Shown: piece after piece, positions 1-6,274 of the stretch | How the letters are laid out: every line of letters begins with the position of its first letter | Numbering within the stretch: the first letter of the stretch is position 1 | Assembly (NCBI GenBank): GCA_025453375.1 | Contig: JALOQT010000029.1 | Span: forward strand, 1 to 8,263 | Length of the DNA: 8,263 bases | Source of the DNA: Phycisphaerales bacterium | GTDB taxonomy: Bacteria; Planctomycetota; Phycisphaerae; Phycisphaerales; UBA1924 | Direction of reading: 5' to 3' | Made by a program: the position numbers and the translations under genes | Notes under the pieces: generated by a model | Database searches by the model: none | What the model was told of the DNA's origin: nothing | What the model saw: only the letters and a program-made list of their open reading frames with translations

Positions 1-905
1 TTGCGCAGCCACCACGTCAGGCCATAGGCCGCGTTGGCCTTGCTGGGCACGAAGCACTCAGCGAGCAGCTCGGGCTCGAGCAGTTGCTTGCGCGAGCCCT
101 TCTCCGGCCCGGAGGTGATGGTGGCCTTGCCATTGCGCAGGACAAACTCGCCGAACTTGACCCACTGGCGTGCGGAGACCATCGCGCCGCCGGGCAGGTT
201 GGGGTTGCCAGTGCGATCGCGCCCGATGCGGCCGATCTCCATACCCAGCGGCTTGAAGATGCGCAGTTCGTAGTAGTCCCACGCTTTCTTGACCGGCAGC
301 GAGCTGGCCGCCAGTTTGCGTTCAAGCAGTGCGCCGAAGGCGTAAAAGTGCGTGGGGCCGTAGCGGAAGCGTGTGCCGGGCTCGAGTTCACCCGGGGCCT
401 TGAGTGCGTCGGCGAAGGCGTTTTCGGCTCTCGGGATGCGCTCGCCGCGCTGCACGCGCGGGCCGACGCGATCGCCCGGCTCCAGCCCGCTGGAGAGGTC
501 CAGCAACTGGCGCACGGTGATCTTCGACTTCTTCGGGTCGCTCTTCCATTCCGTGATCGTGTCGCTGACGCGTTCGTCAAGCGTCAGCAGTCCGTCCTGC
601 ACGGCAAACATCGCCGCGACACCGGTGAAGCTCTTGGTCCCGCTGGCCAGCGGGTGCGCACGGTCGCCGGTCCAGCCATCTTCATAGCGCTCGAAGATGA
701 TCGAGCCGGCACGCTGGATGAGCACGGCGTGGCCCACGTGCTGTTTGGAGTAGTCCGCCGCGCGGGCGAAGCGTGCACGCTCCTCGGTGCTGGGGCCGTC
801 GGCGGCGACGACGCCTCCGGACGCGCCGGGGCTGCCGCTGGGCCCGTCGGCGGGCTTTGACCACGACATCAGCATCATGCTCAGGATCAACAGCAGCGTG
901 TTCAT
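1..905 (-). CDS. Beta-lactamase-fold serine hydrolase (class C/penicillin-binding-like), 3' end outside window
   Basis: The reading frame from the ATG at 905 stays open to the left edge, giving 301 residues with no stop. An AGGAG lies 5 bases before the start. Residues 1-16 are hydrophobic (MNTLLLILSMML), a weak export signal, and a Gly/Ser-rich linker follows. The hydrolase domain begins near residue 55. It carries the catalytic SxxK tetrad as SGTK (Ser88, Lys91) followed by a typical helix, then LLDLSSGLEPGD, which is common in this family after the second helix. The second motif, normally Tyr-x-Asn, appears as Tyr182-Gly-Pro184, so Tyr is kept and Asn is not. The third motif (K/H-x-G) would lie beyond the edge. 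Family members hydrolyse or transfer acyl groups on amides and esters, as peptidases, esterases or beta-lactamases; the substrate here cannot be told. The protein is probably periplasmic. The gene is divergent from the DUF1579 gene. Confidence 0.88.
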   Translation of the reverse strand, partial: MNTLLLILSMMLMSWSKPADGPSGSPGASGGVVAADGPSTEERARFARAADYSKQHVGHAVLIQRAGSIIFERYEDGWTGDRAHPLASGTKSFTGVAAMFAVQDGLLTLDERVSDTITEWKSDPKKSKITVRQLLDLSSGLEPGDRVGPRVQRGERIPRAENAFADALKAPGELEPGTRFRYGPTHFYAFGALLERKLAASSLPVKKAWDYYELRIFKPLGMEIGRIGRDRTGNPNLPGGAMVSARQWVKFGEFVLRNGKATITSGPEKGSRKQLLEPELLAECFVPSKANAAYGLTWWLR

Positions 906-1154
906 GGCATCTCCTGCCCGGGGGTTTGGCGTCATGCCGGCTCGTGGCCGGCGCGAAGAGGCTAACGCCCACCGGCGCGCAAGATTGCCCACCAAACAAG
1001 ACCCGCCCGCAGGCGATGGGCCGCGGCTAGATCGTTGCAGAATCTGCGAAACTTCTCGGCGTGCGCCTTCAGTGAGGTCTGTGCTCGGCCGATAAGCCCG
1101 ATGGACAACGCAGCGGATCGAGGCCATGAAACCCTCACCACTGGCCGTTTTCGC

Positions 1155-1159
1155 AAGGA
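1155..1159 (+). promoter_or_regulatory. Ribosome binding site that decides the DUF1579 start
   Basis: AAGGA sits 8 bases before the ATG at 1168. The alternative ATG at 1126 has only a weak GAGG about 2 bases away, too close to work well. This supports the shorter protein. Confidence 0.55.
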
Positions 1160-1167
1160 CGACGCCC

Positions 1168-2412
1168 ATGCTGACGCACACTTCTTCGGATCTTGCTCCT
1201 CGTCTGGCTTCCCGCCTGGCTCCCCGCCTCGCCGCACTCATGCTGGCCACGTTGGCCGGGAGCGCGCTGGCCGCCCAGCCGATCGTGCGCGAAACCACGC
1301 AGGAGCAGCTCGACGCTGAAATGGCCGAGATGCAAGCCATCGCCCAGCGCCGCGCCGCCCAGCCTGCTGCGACGGCCACGCCTTCCCAGCCTCTGCAGTT
1401 CACGACGCCCTCGCAGCTTGCCAGCCCGCAAGCCGCGACGGCCACGCCTGCGGATCAACCTGCAAGCGGCTCGATGCTTGGTGACACCGTCAGCCGCATC
1501 GCTTCGCAGATGCTGCGTAAGCGTCAGGCGTCGCTCGCCAGCGGGCCTGGCACGACATCGCCGGAGGTTGATGCCGTCGTCAGCACGAATGTCCGTACCG
1601 ATGAAGGCACGATCGCGTTGCCCACGCCGACGGTCGAGCGTCAGACGCCGATGACCCGCGCCTCAGTCGAGGGGATCGCCATCACGCAGCAGGAGCAGAC
1701 CGCATCGGCCGACACCGCTCGGCAGCAGCGCTTCCGCCTGCGTCAGACGACGCCCGCGCGCCCGACGATGCCCGGCGAGCCGCTCTTCCGCCCGGAGAGC
1801 ACGCCGACTGATCAGGCCGCGGCCAACGAGCCGTGGCGCGCTCTGGCCGAGCCGGGCCGCAATCACCGCTTGCTGGAGATCTTCGTCGGCACCTGGACGG
1901 TCGAAGGTCGGTTCCCCGGCGCTGAGGGCCAGCCGCCGGAGATCGCCACCGGCACGATGACCACGACGTGGGAACTGGGCAGTCGCTGGCTCACGCAGCG
2001 CTACGAAGGCTCAATGCCCTCGATCGGCAACTTCGAAGGCCTCGGCCTGATGGGCTTTGACAACGCCCAGCAGCGGTTCGTCGCCTCATGGATGGACACC
2101 CTGAGCACCGGTGCGGTCAACTCCACCGGCACGTTTGATCAGCGCACGCGGGCCTTCACGCTCACCGGGCGGCTGAATCTGCCCAACGCCAGCGCACCGA
2201 TCAGCCAGCGTCAGACCATCACCGTCGAGTCGCGCAATCGCTACATCATCGAACTGGCGATCGTCCAGCCCGATGGCACCAGCATCCCGACGGGCACCGT
2301 CACCTACACCCGCGCCGGCGATCACAACGCCGCGGCGCAGGGTGCCGAGGGCATGGATGGCCATGGCGTTCGCCGCTTCACCAACACCGGCGAGACGCCC
2401 GAAACGCCGTAA
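1168..2412 (+). CDS. Secreted protein with long low-complexity linker and C-terminal DUF1579 domain
   Basis: 414 residues from the ATG at 1168, chosen because AAGGA lies 8 bases upstream (1155-1159) and a signal peptide then starts cleanly. An upstream in-frame ATG at 1126 would add 14 residues but has a poor ribosome site. Residues 9-36 hold an Arg-containing n-region, a hydrophobic stretch (LAALMLATLAG) and an Ala-x-Ala cleavage site (ALAA/Q). Residues 37 to about 225 are rich in Ala, Thr, Pro and Gln and look disordered, with a repeated AATATP motif. Residues about 230-383 match DUF1579: the opening HRLLEIFVGTW, then TTTWELGSRWL, GLGLMGFDN and SWMDTLSTG, in a beta-barrel-like pattern of alternating strands. 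DUF1579 proteins have no settled function; the fold is thought to be calycin-like. The gene converges with the P-II gene, with 9 bases between stops. The linker is unusually long for this family, which often has little more than the domain. Confidence 0.85.
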   Translation: MLTHTSSDLAPRLASRLAPRLAALMLATLAGSALAAQPIVRETTQEQLDAEMAEMQAIAQRRAAQPAATATPSQPLQFTTPSQLASPQAATATPADQPASGSMLGDTVSRIASQMLRKRQASLASGPGTTSPEVDAVVSTNVRTDEGTIALPTPTVERQTPMTRASVEGIAITQQEQTASADTARQQRFRLRQTTPARPTMPGEPLFRPESTPTDQAAANEPWRALAEPGRNHRLLEIFVGTWTVEGRFPGAEGQPPEIATGTMTTTWELGSRWLTQRYEGSMPSIGNFEGLGLMGFDNAQQRFVASWMDTLSTGAVNSTGTFDQRTRAFTLTGRLNLPNASAPISQRQTITVESRNRYIIELAIVQPDGTSIPTGTVTYTRAGDHNAAAQGAEGMDGHGVRRFTNTGETPETP

Positions 2413-2421
2413 TTCAATCGG

Positions 2422-2775
2422 TCACGGCCCGATCGCGCCCTGGCCCGATTCGCCGGTGCGGATGCGGATGCAGTCGTCCATCGGCAGCACGAAAATCTTG
2501 CCATCGCCCACGCGGCCGGTCTCGCCGCTGCGCGCCGCGCGGACGATCGCATCGACTGTCGCCTCGACGAAGGGTTCGCTGACGGCGATTTCGACCTTGA
2601 TTTTGGGCAGCAGCGTCTCGTGCAGTTCCTGCCCGCGATAGACCTCCGTCACGCCGCGTTGCTTGCCGAAGCCCGTGCACTCGCTGACGGTCATGAGATA
2701 CACATCGCACTGGGCCAGCGCAGCGCGGACTTCATCTAGGCGTTCCGGTCGGATGATCGCGACGATCAGCTTCAT
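2422..2775 (-). CDS. glnK: P-II family nitrogen regulatory protein (GlnB/GlnK type)
   Basis: 117 residues, the normal P-II length. It opens MKLIVAIIRPERLDEVR, the family's first strand and helix. The T-loop reads GFGKQRGVTEVYRG and keeps Gln39, Tyr46 and Arg47. Residues GDGK (90-93) form the nucleotide-binding B-loop, and Arg104 and Arg106 in CIRIRTGE complete the ATP/ADP site. Such trimers sense ATP, ADP and 2-oxoglutarate, and plug Amt channels by inserting the T-loop. Position 51, the Tyr uridylylated in Escherichia coli GlnB and GlnK, is Leu here, so GlnD-type modification at that site is not possible. Three extra residues occur before GDGK relative to E. coli (E. coli Lys90 corresponds to Lys93). 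The gene lies 53 bases downstream of the Amt gene on the same strand, so it most likely acts on that channel. A GGAG lies 8 bases before the start. The symbol glnK is given for linkage to amt; glnB cannot be excluded. Confidence 0.95.
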   Translation of the reverse strand: MKLIVAIIRPERLDEVRAALAQCDVYLMTVSECTGFGKQRGVTEVYRGQELHETLLPKIKVEIAVSEPFVEATVDAIVRAARSGETGRVGDGKIFVLPMDDCIRIRTGESGQGAIGP

Positions 2776-2828
2776 CGTTGGTGCTCCATGTGTGTGTCGG
2801 CGTCGCGCCGCGGGATGTCTCGTGCGGG
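2776..2828 (-). other. amt-glnK intergenic spacer with a small GC hairpin
   Basis: 53 bases separate the two genes. CGGCG at 2798-2802 and CGCCG at 2806-2810 can form a 5-pair stem with a 3-base loop. There is no T-run, so it is not a convincing terminator. The two genes are most simply read as one transcript. Confidence 0.35.
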
Positions 2829-4565
2829 TTACTCAATCACGCGGGCCTGCACCGGCCCCATATCGCTGAACAGCCGCACCAGCGCGGTGCGAAGGCGCTC
2901 GCGCTCGGCTGCGCCGCCGCTGTCGCCATCGATGCTGCGGAAGCGGAAGGTCGTTCCGCGGACGGTGCTGACCTGGCCGTAGATCGTGCGAAACTCGGCA
3001 CCGGCGCTGGTGCCCGGGCGCTCCTGGCAGAGCCCGCGCCAGCGCTCCAGCACCGCCGCTTCGGCCAGGCCCTGCATCTGGATCGTGATCCAGCGCATCT
3101 TGCCCGGCGGCGTGCTGGCAGCACGGACTTCGCCCAGCGTGACGGCGGCGGCAGCCAGCGCCTCGCCCCCGCCCAACGCGTAGCCGCGCTCGCGATGCTG
3201 GCTCAGGTCCATGCCGATCGTCTCTTCATCACCACCAGCGCGTAGCGGCGTGATGCGATCGACGATCGCCAGGATCACCCACGTGCCGATGCCGCAGAAC
3301 GCGATGGTGGCGACCACCGCCAGCCCTTGCGTGACGATCAGGCCCGCGTGCCCGTCGACGAGCCCGCCGGGCATCGAGCCCATGAGCGTCGTCGGCTTGG
3401 CCGCATCGCCGCCGGCGGTCAGCGCGGCGATCGCGCTGTTGACCTTCCCGCTGGCAAAGACGCCCGTCAGCAGCGCACCGAGGATGCCGCCAACGAAGTG
3501 CACGCCGACGACGTCCAGTGCGTCGTCATACTTCAGGCGCGCCTTGAAACTCACGGCCCAGAAGCAGACGACTCCGCCCAGCAGGCCCATCACCAGCGCC
3601 GCCCATGTGGGCACAAAGCCCGCGCCGGGCGTGATGACCACCAGCCCCGCCACGGCGCCGGAGGCCGCACCGAGGATCGTCGCATGCCCGTGCTTGAGCC
3701 GCTCAGCGAGCATCCACGCCAGCGCCGCGGCCGCCGCGGCGGTGTTGGTGTTGATCAGCGCGGTGCTGGCCAACTCGTTCGCACCCAGCGCGCTACCAGC
3801 GTTGAACCCGAACCAGCCGACCCACAGCAGCCCCGCGCCCATCACGGTGAATGGCAGATTGTGCGGCGGCATCGGCTCGACGCCATAGCCCGCACGCTGC
3901 TTGAGATACAGCGCCGCGACCAGGGCCGAGACGCCCGAACTGATGTGCACGACCGTGCCGCCGGCAAAGTCCAGCGCGCCGAGCTTTGTCCCGATCCACC
4001 CGCCACCCCACACCCAGTGCGCCAGCGGGGCATAGAGCAGCAGCAGCCACAATGCTGTGATGAGCGCAAAGCCCGCAAACCGCAGGCGCTCGGCATAGGC
4101 ACCGGCGATCAGCGCGGGTGTGATGATCGCGAAGGTCATCTGATACGCGGCAAACAAGCCGTGCGGCACGGTCGGCGCCAGGGCATGATTGGTGCCTTCA
4201 GTCCCGCGCAGAAACGCGAAGCTGCCCAGTTCGCCGATCCACCCGCCGACGCTCGGCCCGAAAGCCAGCCCATAGCCGACGATGACCCACAGCACGCTGA
4301 CCAGCGCCGCACAGAACAGGCAGTGCATCAGCACGCTGAGTACGTTCTTGGCGCGCACCAGCCCGCCATAGAACAGCGCCAGGCCCGGGATGGTCATCAG
4401 CAGCACCAGCGCGGTGCTGACGAGCACCCAGGCGGTGTCGCCGGTATCGATCTTCGCCGCGGCAGGTGCGCCATCCTGCGCCAGCGCCGCCGGCGCGCTC
4501 ATCGCGCACGCCAGCATCGCGACGCGACCGATCCGCCTTGCACGCACCCAGTTTGCTGTCACCAT
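2829..4565 (-). CDS. amtB: Ammonium transporter (Amt family) with extra C-terminal domain
   Basis: 578 residues; typical Amt proteins have about 400-450. Residues 1-29 form a signal peptide (cleavage after ALA), as in Escherichia coli AmtB, and about 11 membrane segments follow. Pore residues are present by motif alignment: Phe145 in QMTF, Trp186 in VWGGG, Asp199 in DFAGG, His207 of the twin-histidine pair in VVHIS, Phe254 and Ser258 in FGFNAGS, and His356 in DVVGVH. It should therefore conduct ammonium across the inner membrane. The cytoplasmic tail includes GMDLSQHRERGY (451-462), the region that responds to P-II. A further stretch of about 116 residues follows. Its second half (490-578) has a strand-helix-strand-strand-helix-strand pattern suggestive of a ferredoxin-like domain, which is inference from residue pattern only. 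GGGAG lies 9-10 bases before the start. It forms an operon with the P-II gene downstream. Confidence 0.96.
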   Translation of the reverse strand: MVTANWVRARRIGRVAMLACAMSAPAALAQDGAPAAAKIDTGDTAWVLVSTALVLLMTIPGLALFYGGLVRAKNVLSVLMHCLFCAALVSVLWVIVGYGLAFGPSVGGWIGELGSFAFLRGTEGTNHALAPTVPHGLFAAYQMTFAIITPALIAGAYAERLRFAGFALITALWLLLLYAPLAHWVWGGGWIGTKLGALDFAGGTVVHISSGVSALVAALYLKQRAGYGVEPMPPHNLPFTVMGAGLLWVGWFGFNAGSALGANELASTALINTNTAAAAAALAWMLAERLKHGHATILGAASGAVAGLVVITPGAGFVPTWAALVMGLLGGVVCFWAVSFKARLKYDDALDVVGVHFVGGILGALLTGVFASGKVNSAIAALTAGGDAAKPTTLMGSMPGGLVDGHAGLIVTQGLAVVATIAFCGIGTWVILAIVDRITPLRAGGDEETIGMDLSQHRERGYALGGGEALAAAAVTLGEVRAASTPPGKMRWITIQMQGLAEAAVLERWRGLCQERPGTSAGAEFRTIYGQVSTVRGTTFRFRSIDGDSGGAAERERLRTALVRLFSDMGPVQARVIE

Positions 4566-4683
4566 GGCCTATCGCTCCCGATGCCGCGGACACCGATTGA
4601 CCAAAACCCGCGCGGCGGGAGACCATCGGGTCTTGTCGTCCGATTTGCAAATCCAACCCCCGCGCGGAGTAGGGCCCCTGCAA

Positions 4684-4713
4684 GGCCTGTCAGAGACGCT
4701 GCTGGCCTGACAG
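4684..4713. repeat. Paired GGCCTGTCAG / GGCCTGACAG operator-like repeat
   Basis: Two copies, at 4684-4693 and 4704-4713, start exactly 20 bases apart, about two helical turns. They match at 9 of 10 positions as direct repeats. The inner 7 bases (CTGTCAG and CTGACAG) are also exact inverted complements. The pair lies about 120-150 bases upstream of the amt start, a fitting place for a regulator site. No known regulator is identified. Confidence 0.4.
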
Positions 4714-4915
4714 ATGGCGAAACACCTTTACAAAGGCCCTGAATAAGTTAGTTTTGGCGGGTGGGCATTCGGCCAGAATGTCAGCAATCGAGAGAGATCA
4801 ATGGACGATCGATGCAGATCGAACCACAATCGAATATATTTCGACATCTTTGAATCTGTGAGCGAATTCCGCGAAGTGACTATGGTAAAGATCCTAGGGT
4901 GTGGTAAACTGGAAC

Positions 4916-4978
4916 GAGTTGGACGTTTCCCCTTTCACGCCGCGACGGTGATGGGCCGCCGCGAACGTCCTCGAACTC
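4916..4978 (+). promoter_or_regulatory. Predicted long hairpin in the methyltransferase leader
   Basis: GAGTTGGACGTT at 4916-4927 can pair with AACGTCC (4964-4970) and AACTC (4974-4978). This makes 12 base pairs interrupted only by a 3-base bulge (4971-4973), with a 36-base loop region. It ends 80 bases before the ATG at 5059. It does not match a riboswitch class I can recognise. Confidence 0.35.
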
Positions 4979-5044
4979 CGCCGCCATCGGCGCGTGCGGG
5001 GGTGCAAGTGGGGGGGCGTGGGGCGGTGCCGGTTGCTTCAGCGC

Positions 5045-5051
5045 AAGGAGG
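5045..5051 (+). promoter_or_regulatory. Strong Shine-Dalgarno setting the methyltransferase start
   Basis: A full AAGGAGG is followed by 7 bases and then ATG at 5059. This decides in favour of the internal start over the far upstream ATG at 4801, which has no comparable site. Confidence 0.8.
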
Positions 5052-5058
5052 CGTGTCC

Positions 5059-5820
5059 ATGCTCCAGCCAGAGTTTCCGTCAAGCCAGCCGAGTTCATCA
5101 CACGCTCATGATGCGGATCGCAACGCACACGCGGCGATCGATGCCGGGCGGCTGAAGGTGGACCACACCGATGCGGAGGTCGTGCGCCCGCTGACGACGG
5201 CGGAGTATTGCGAGCGGGTGTATCAGACGGCCGATGGCGACCCAGCGCGGATTCCGTGGCATCATGGGCGGGCTGATGAGTTGCTCATCGGATGGCTGAA
5301 TCGCGAGGCGCCGCGGCTCGTGCGGCCGGGCAGCCGTGCGGTGGTGGTGGGCTGCGGGCTGGGTGATGATGTCGCGGAACTGACGGCCCGCGGGTTTGAT
5401 GTCATCGGGTTTGATGTATCAGCCACAGCGATTCACTGGGCGGCGCTGCGTCATCCGCGATGTGCCCAGCGATTCATGCAGGCGGATCTGCTCGACCCGC
5501 CCTCGCGCCTGCTGGGCCGGTTTGACCTGGTGGTGGAGATCAGCACGCTGCAGAGCCTGCCTCCGGACCTGCGCCGGATCGGCGCGGCGAACCTCGCGCG
5601 GCTGGCCTCGGCCCGAGGCGTGATCGTGTCGGTGGATTGCGGTCGCCTGGTGGAAGAGCCGAGTGACGGAGCCGAGGGCCCGCCTTGGCCGCTGTCGCCG
5701 GCGGAGTTGGAAAGCCTCCTGTGCAGTGCCGGCCTCGGGTGCGTCACGCAGCCCAAGGCGATCCCCGTCGAGGGTGAGCCCGACCACGTCCGCGTGATGG
5801 GCGTCTTCGTGCGCGGCTGA
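5059..5820 (+). CDS. Class I SAM-dependent methyltransferase
   Basis: 253 residues from the start marked by AAGGAGG. Residues 1-45 are polar (Ser, His and Asp rich) and probably flexible. The catalytic domain shows motif I as VVVGCGLGDD (95-104), which binds S-adenosylmethionine. The second strand ends in the acidic residue Asp119 (GFDVS), which usually contacts the ribose. ADLLDP (142-147) stands at the motif III position, and FDLVVEIS (155-162) at motif IV. The lead-in IPWHHGRADELL resembles thiopurine-methyltransferase-like and TehB-like small-molecule enzymes, where PW-x-x-G precedes the fold. No membrane segment or signal is seen, so it is cytoplasmic. The substrate is unknown. It is a single gene, divergent from amt and convergent with the STAS gene. 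Confidence 0.87.
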   Translation: MLQPEFPSSQPSSSHAHDADRNAHAAIDAGRLKVDHTDAEVVRPLTTAEYCERVYQTADGDPARIPWHHGRADELLIGWLNREAPRLVRPGSRAVVVGCGLGDDVAELTARGFDVIGFDVSATAIHWAALRHPRCAQRFMQADLLDPPSRLLGRFDLVVEISTLQSLPPDLRRIGAANLARLASARGVIVSVDCGRLVEEPSDGAEGPPWPLSPAELESLLCSAGLGCVTQPKAIPVEGEPDHVRVMGVFVRG

Positions 5821-5835
5821 GGCTGGAGGGAGAAG

Positions 5836-5853
5836 CGAGTGACGAGTGACGAG
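5836..5853 (+). repeat. Short tandem CGAGTGA repeat after the methyltransferase
   Basis: Two perfect 7-base units (5836-5842 and 5843-5849) plus CGAG of a third lie 15 bases after the stop codon. The function is unknown. Confidence 0.5.
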
Positions 5854-5891
5854 GAGATGCACTCTCCCGTTGTCAGTCTTCATGGAGCGCT

Positions 5892-5915
5892 GTAGCGATG
5901 TAGTCCTGTCGCTAC
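5892..5915 (-). terminator. Hairpin at the 3' end of the STAS gene, possible terminator
   Basis: GTAGCGA (5892-5898) and TCGCTAC (5909-5915) form a perfect 7-pair stem with a 10-base loop between convergent genes. The STAS stop codon (5912-5914) lies in the stem. No T-run follows in either direction, so classical intrinsic termination is doubtful; it may instead protect the 3' end. Confidence 0.3.
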
Positions 5916-6274
5916 TTCGCCATCGCATCATCCAGCGTCGGCACGATGGCAAAGACGCTCTGCAGTTTGGCGATTTCGAAAATCGCCCGCACGCGGGCGC
6001 TGAGGCCGCAGACGATCAGCGCGAAGCCCACGCGGCGTGAGGCCTGCATGCTTTCGATCAGCGTCGCGAGGCCTGATGAATCCATGTAGGGCACGGCGCT
6101 CATGTCCACGATCAGGCGGCCGTCCTTGTTCAGCCCGCCATAGGCCTGGCGCAGGTAGATTTTCAGCGTCGGTGCGCCATTGAGGTCAATATCGCCGACG
6201 GGCGTGACGATCGTGATCGGGCCCTTGGGGCCCTGCAGCGTGCGTGTAGAGATCTGGAGGCCTGCGTCACTCAT
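5912..6274 (-). CDS. STAS-domain anti-sigma factor antagonist (SpoIIAA/RsbV type)
   Basis: 120 residues, essentially one STAS domain, the usual size. It begins with the strand pattern ITIVTPVGDIDLNGAPTLK (20-38), in which GDIDL is characteristic. VDMSAVPYMDSSGLATL (56-72) contains the DSSG phosphorylation site; by alignment with SpoIIAA, Ser67 is the phosphate acceptor. When unphosphorylated, such proteins bind the anti-sigma ATPase and free the sigma factor; the ATPase's kinase activity switches them off. The start codon overlaps the stop of the ATPase gene by 4 bases (ATGA), implying translational coupling and near-equal dosage. GGGGAA lies 7 bases upstream. The protein is cytoplasmic. The phosphatase and sigma factor that would complete the switch are not in the window. 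Confidence 0.93.
   Translation of the reverse strand: MSDAGLQISTRTLQGPKGPITIVTPVGDIDLNGAPTLKIYLRQAYGGLNKDGRLIVDMSAVPYMDSSGLATLIESMQASRRVGFALIVCGLSARVRAIFEIAKLQSVFAIVPTLDDAMAK

Larger units (their letters stand above)
4566..5058. other. Divergent regulatory region between amt and the methyltransferase
   Basis: This 493-base stretch holds no convincing gene. Nearest amt are a paired repeat at 4684-4713 and the short palindrome CCTTTACAAAGG at 4725-4736. The part at about 4780-4915 is clearly richer in A and T than the flanks. It contains the palindrome TCGAA-TATAT-TTCGA at 4830-4844, whose TATATT could be a -10 element, though no good -35 accompanies it. The direct repeat T(A/G)TGGTAAA occurs at 4881-4889 and 4900-4908. 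A long hairpin at 4916-4978 and G-rich sequence at about 4997-5030 precede the methyltransferase ribosome site. An open frame from 4801 runs into the methyltransferase but its first 86 residues look like translated leader. Confidence 0.6.

Noticed and set aside
84..860. 258-codon plus-strand open frame opposite the serine hydrolase
   Set aside because: It is the antisense of a well-supported gene with SxxK motif and good ribosome site; its translation has no domain pattern.
936..952. GCCGGC-TCGTG-GCCGGC hairpin in front of the serine hydrolase
   Set aside because: A 6-pair GC stem is easily found by chance in DNA this rich in G and C and it does not cover the ribosome site.
2405..2430. Terminator between the convergent DUF1579 and glnK genes
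   Set aside because: Only 9 bases separate the stops and no hairpin with T-run is visible; termination must occur inside the opposing genes or by Rho.
4679..4695. Possible sigma-54 promoter for amt (TTGCA at the -12 position on the minus strand)
   Set aside because: The TTGCA element is there, but the required GG at -24 is missing (CTCTGAC instead of TTGGCAC).
3327..4742. 471-codon plus-strand open frame opposite amt
   Set aside because: Long antisense frames are common in high-GC genes. The product is dominated by Arg, Gln, His and Ala with no fold-like pattern, while the opposite strand has every Amt motif.
4801..5058. 86-residue N-terminal extension of the methyltransferase from the ATG at 4801
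   Set aside because: It covers an AT-richer leader with repeats and a hairpin, has no domain, and a perfect AAGGAGG marks the ATG at 5059.
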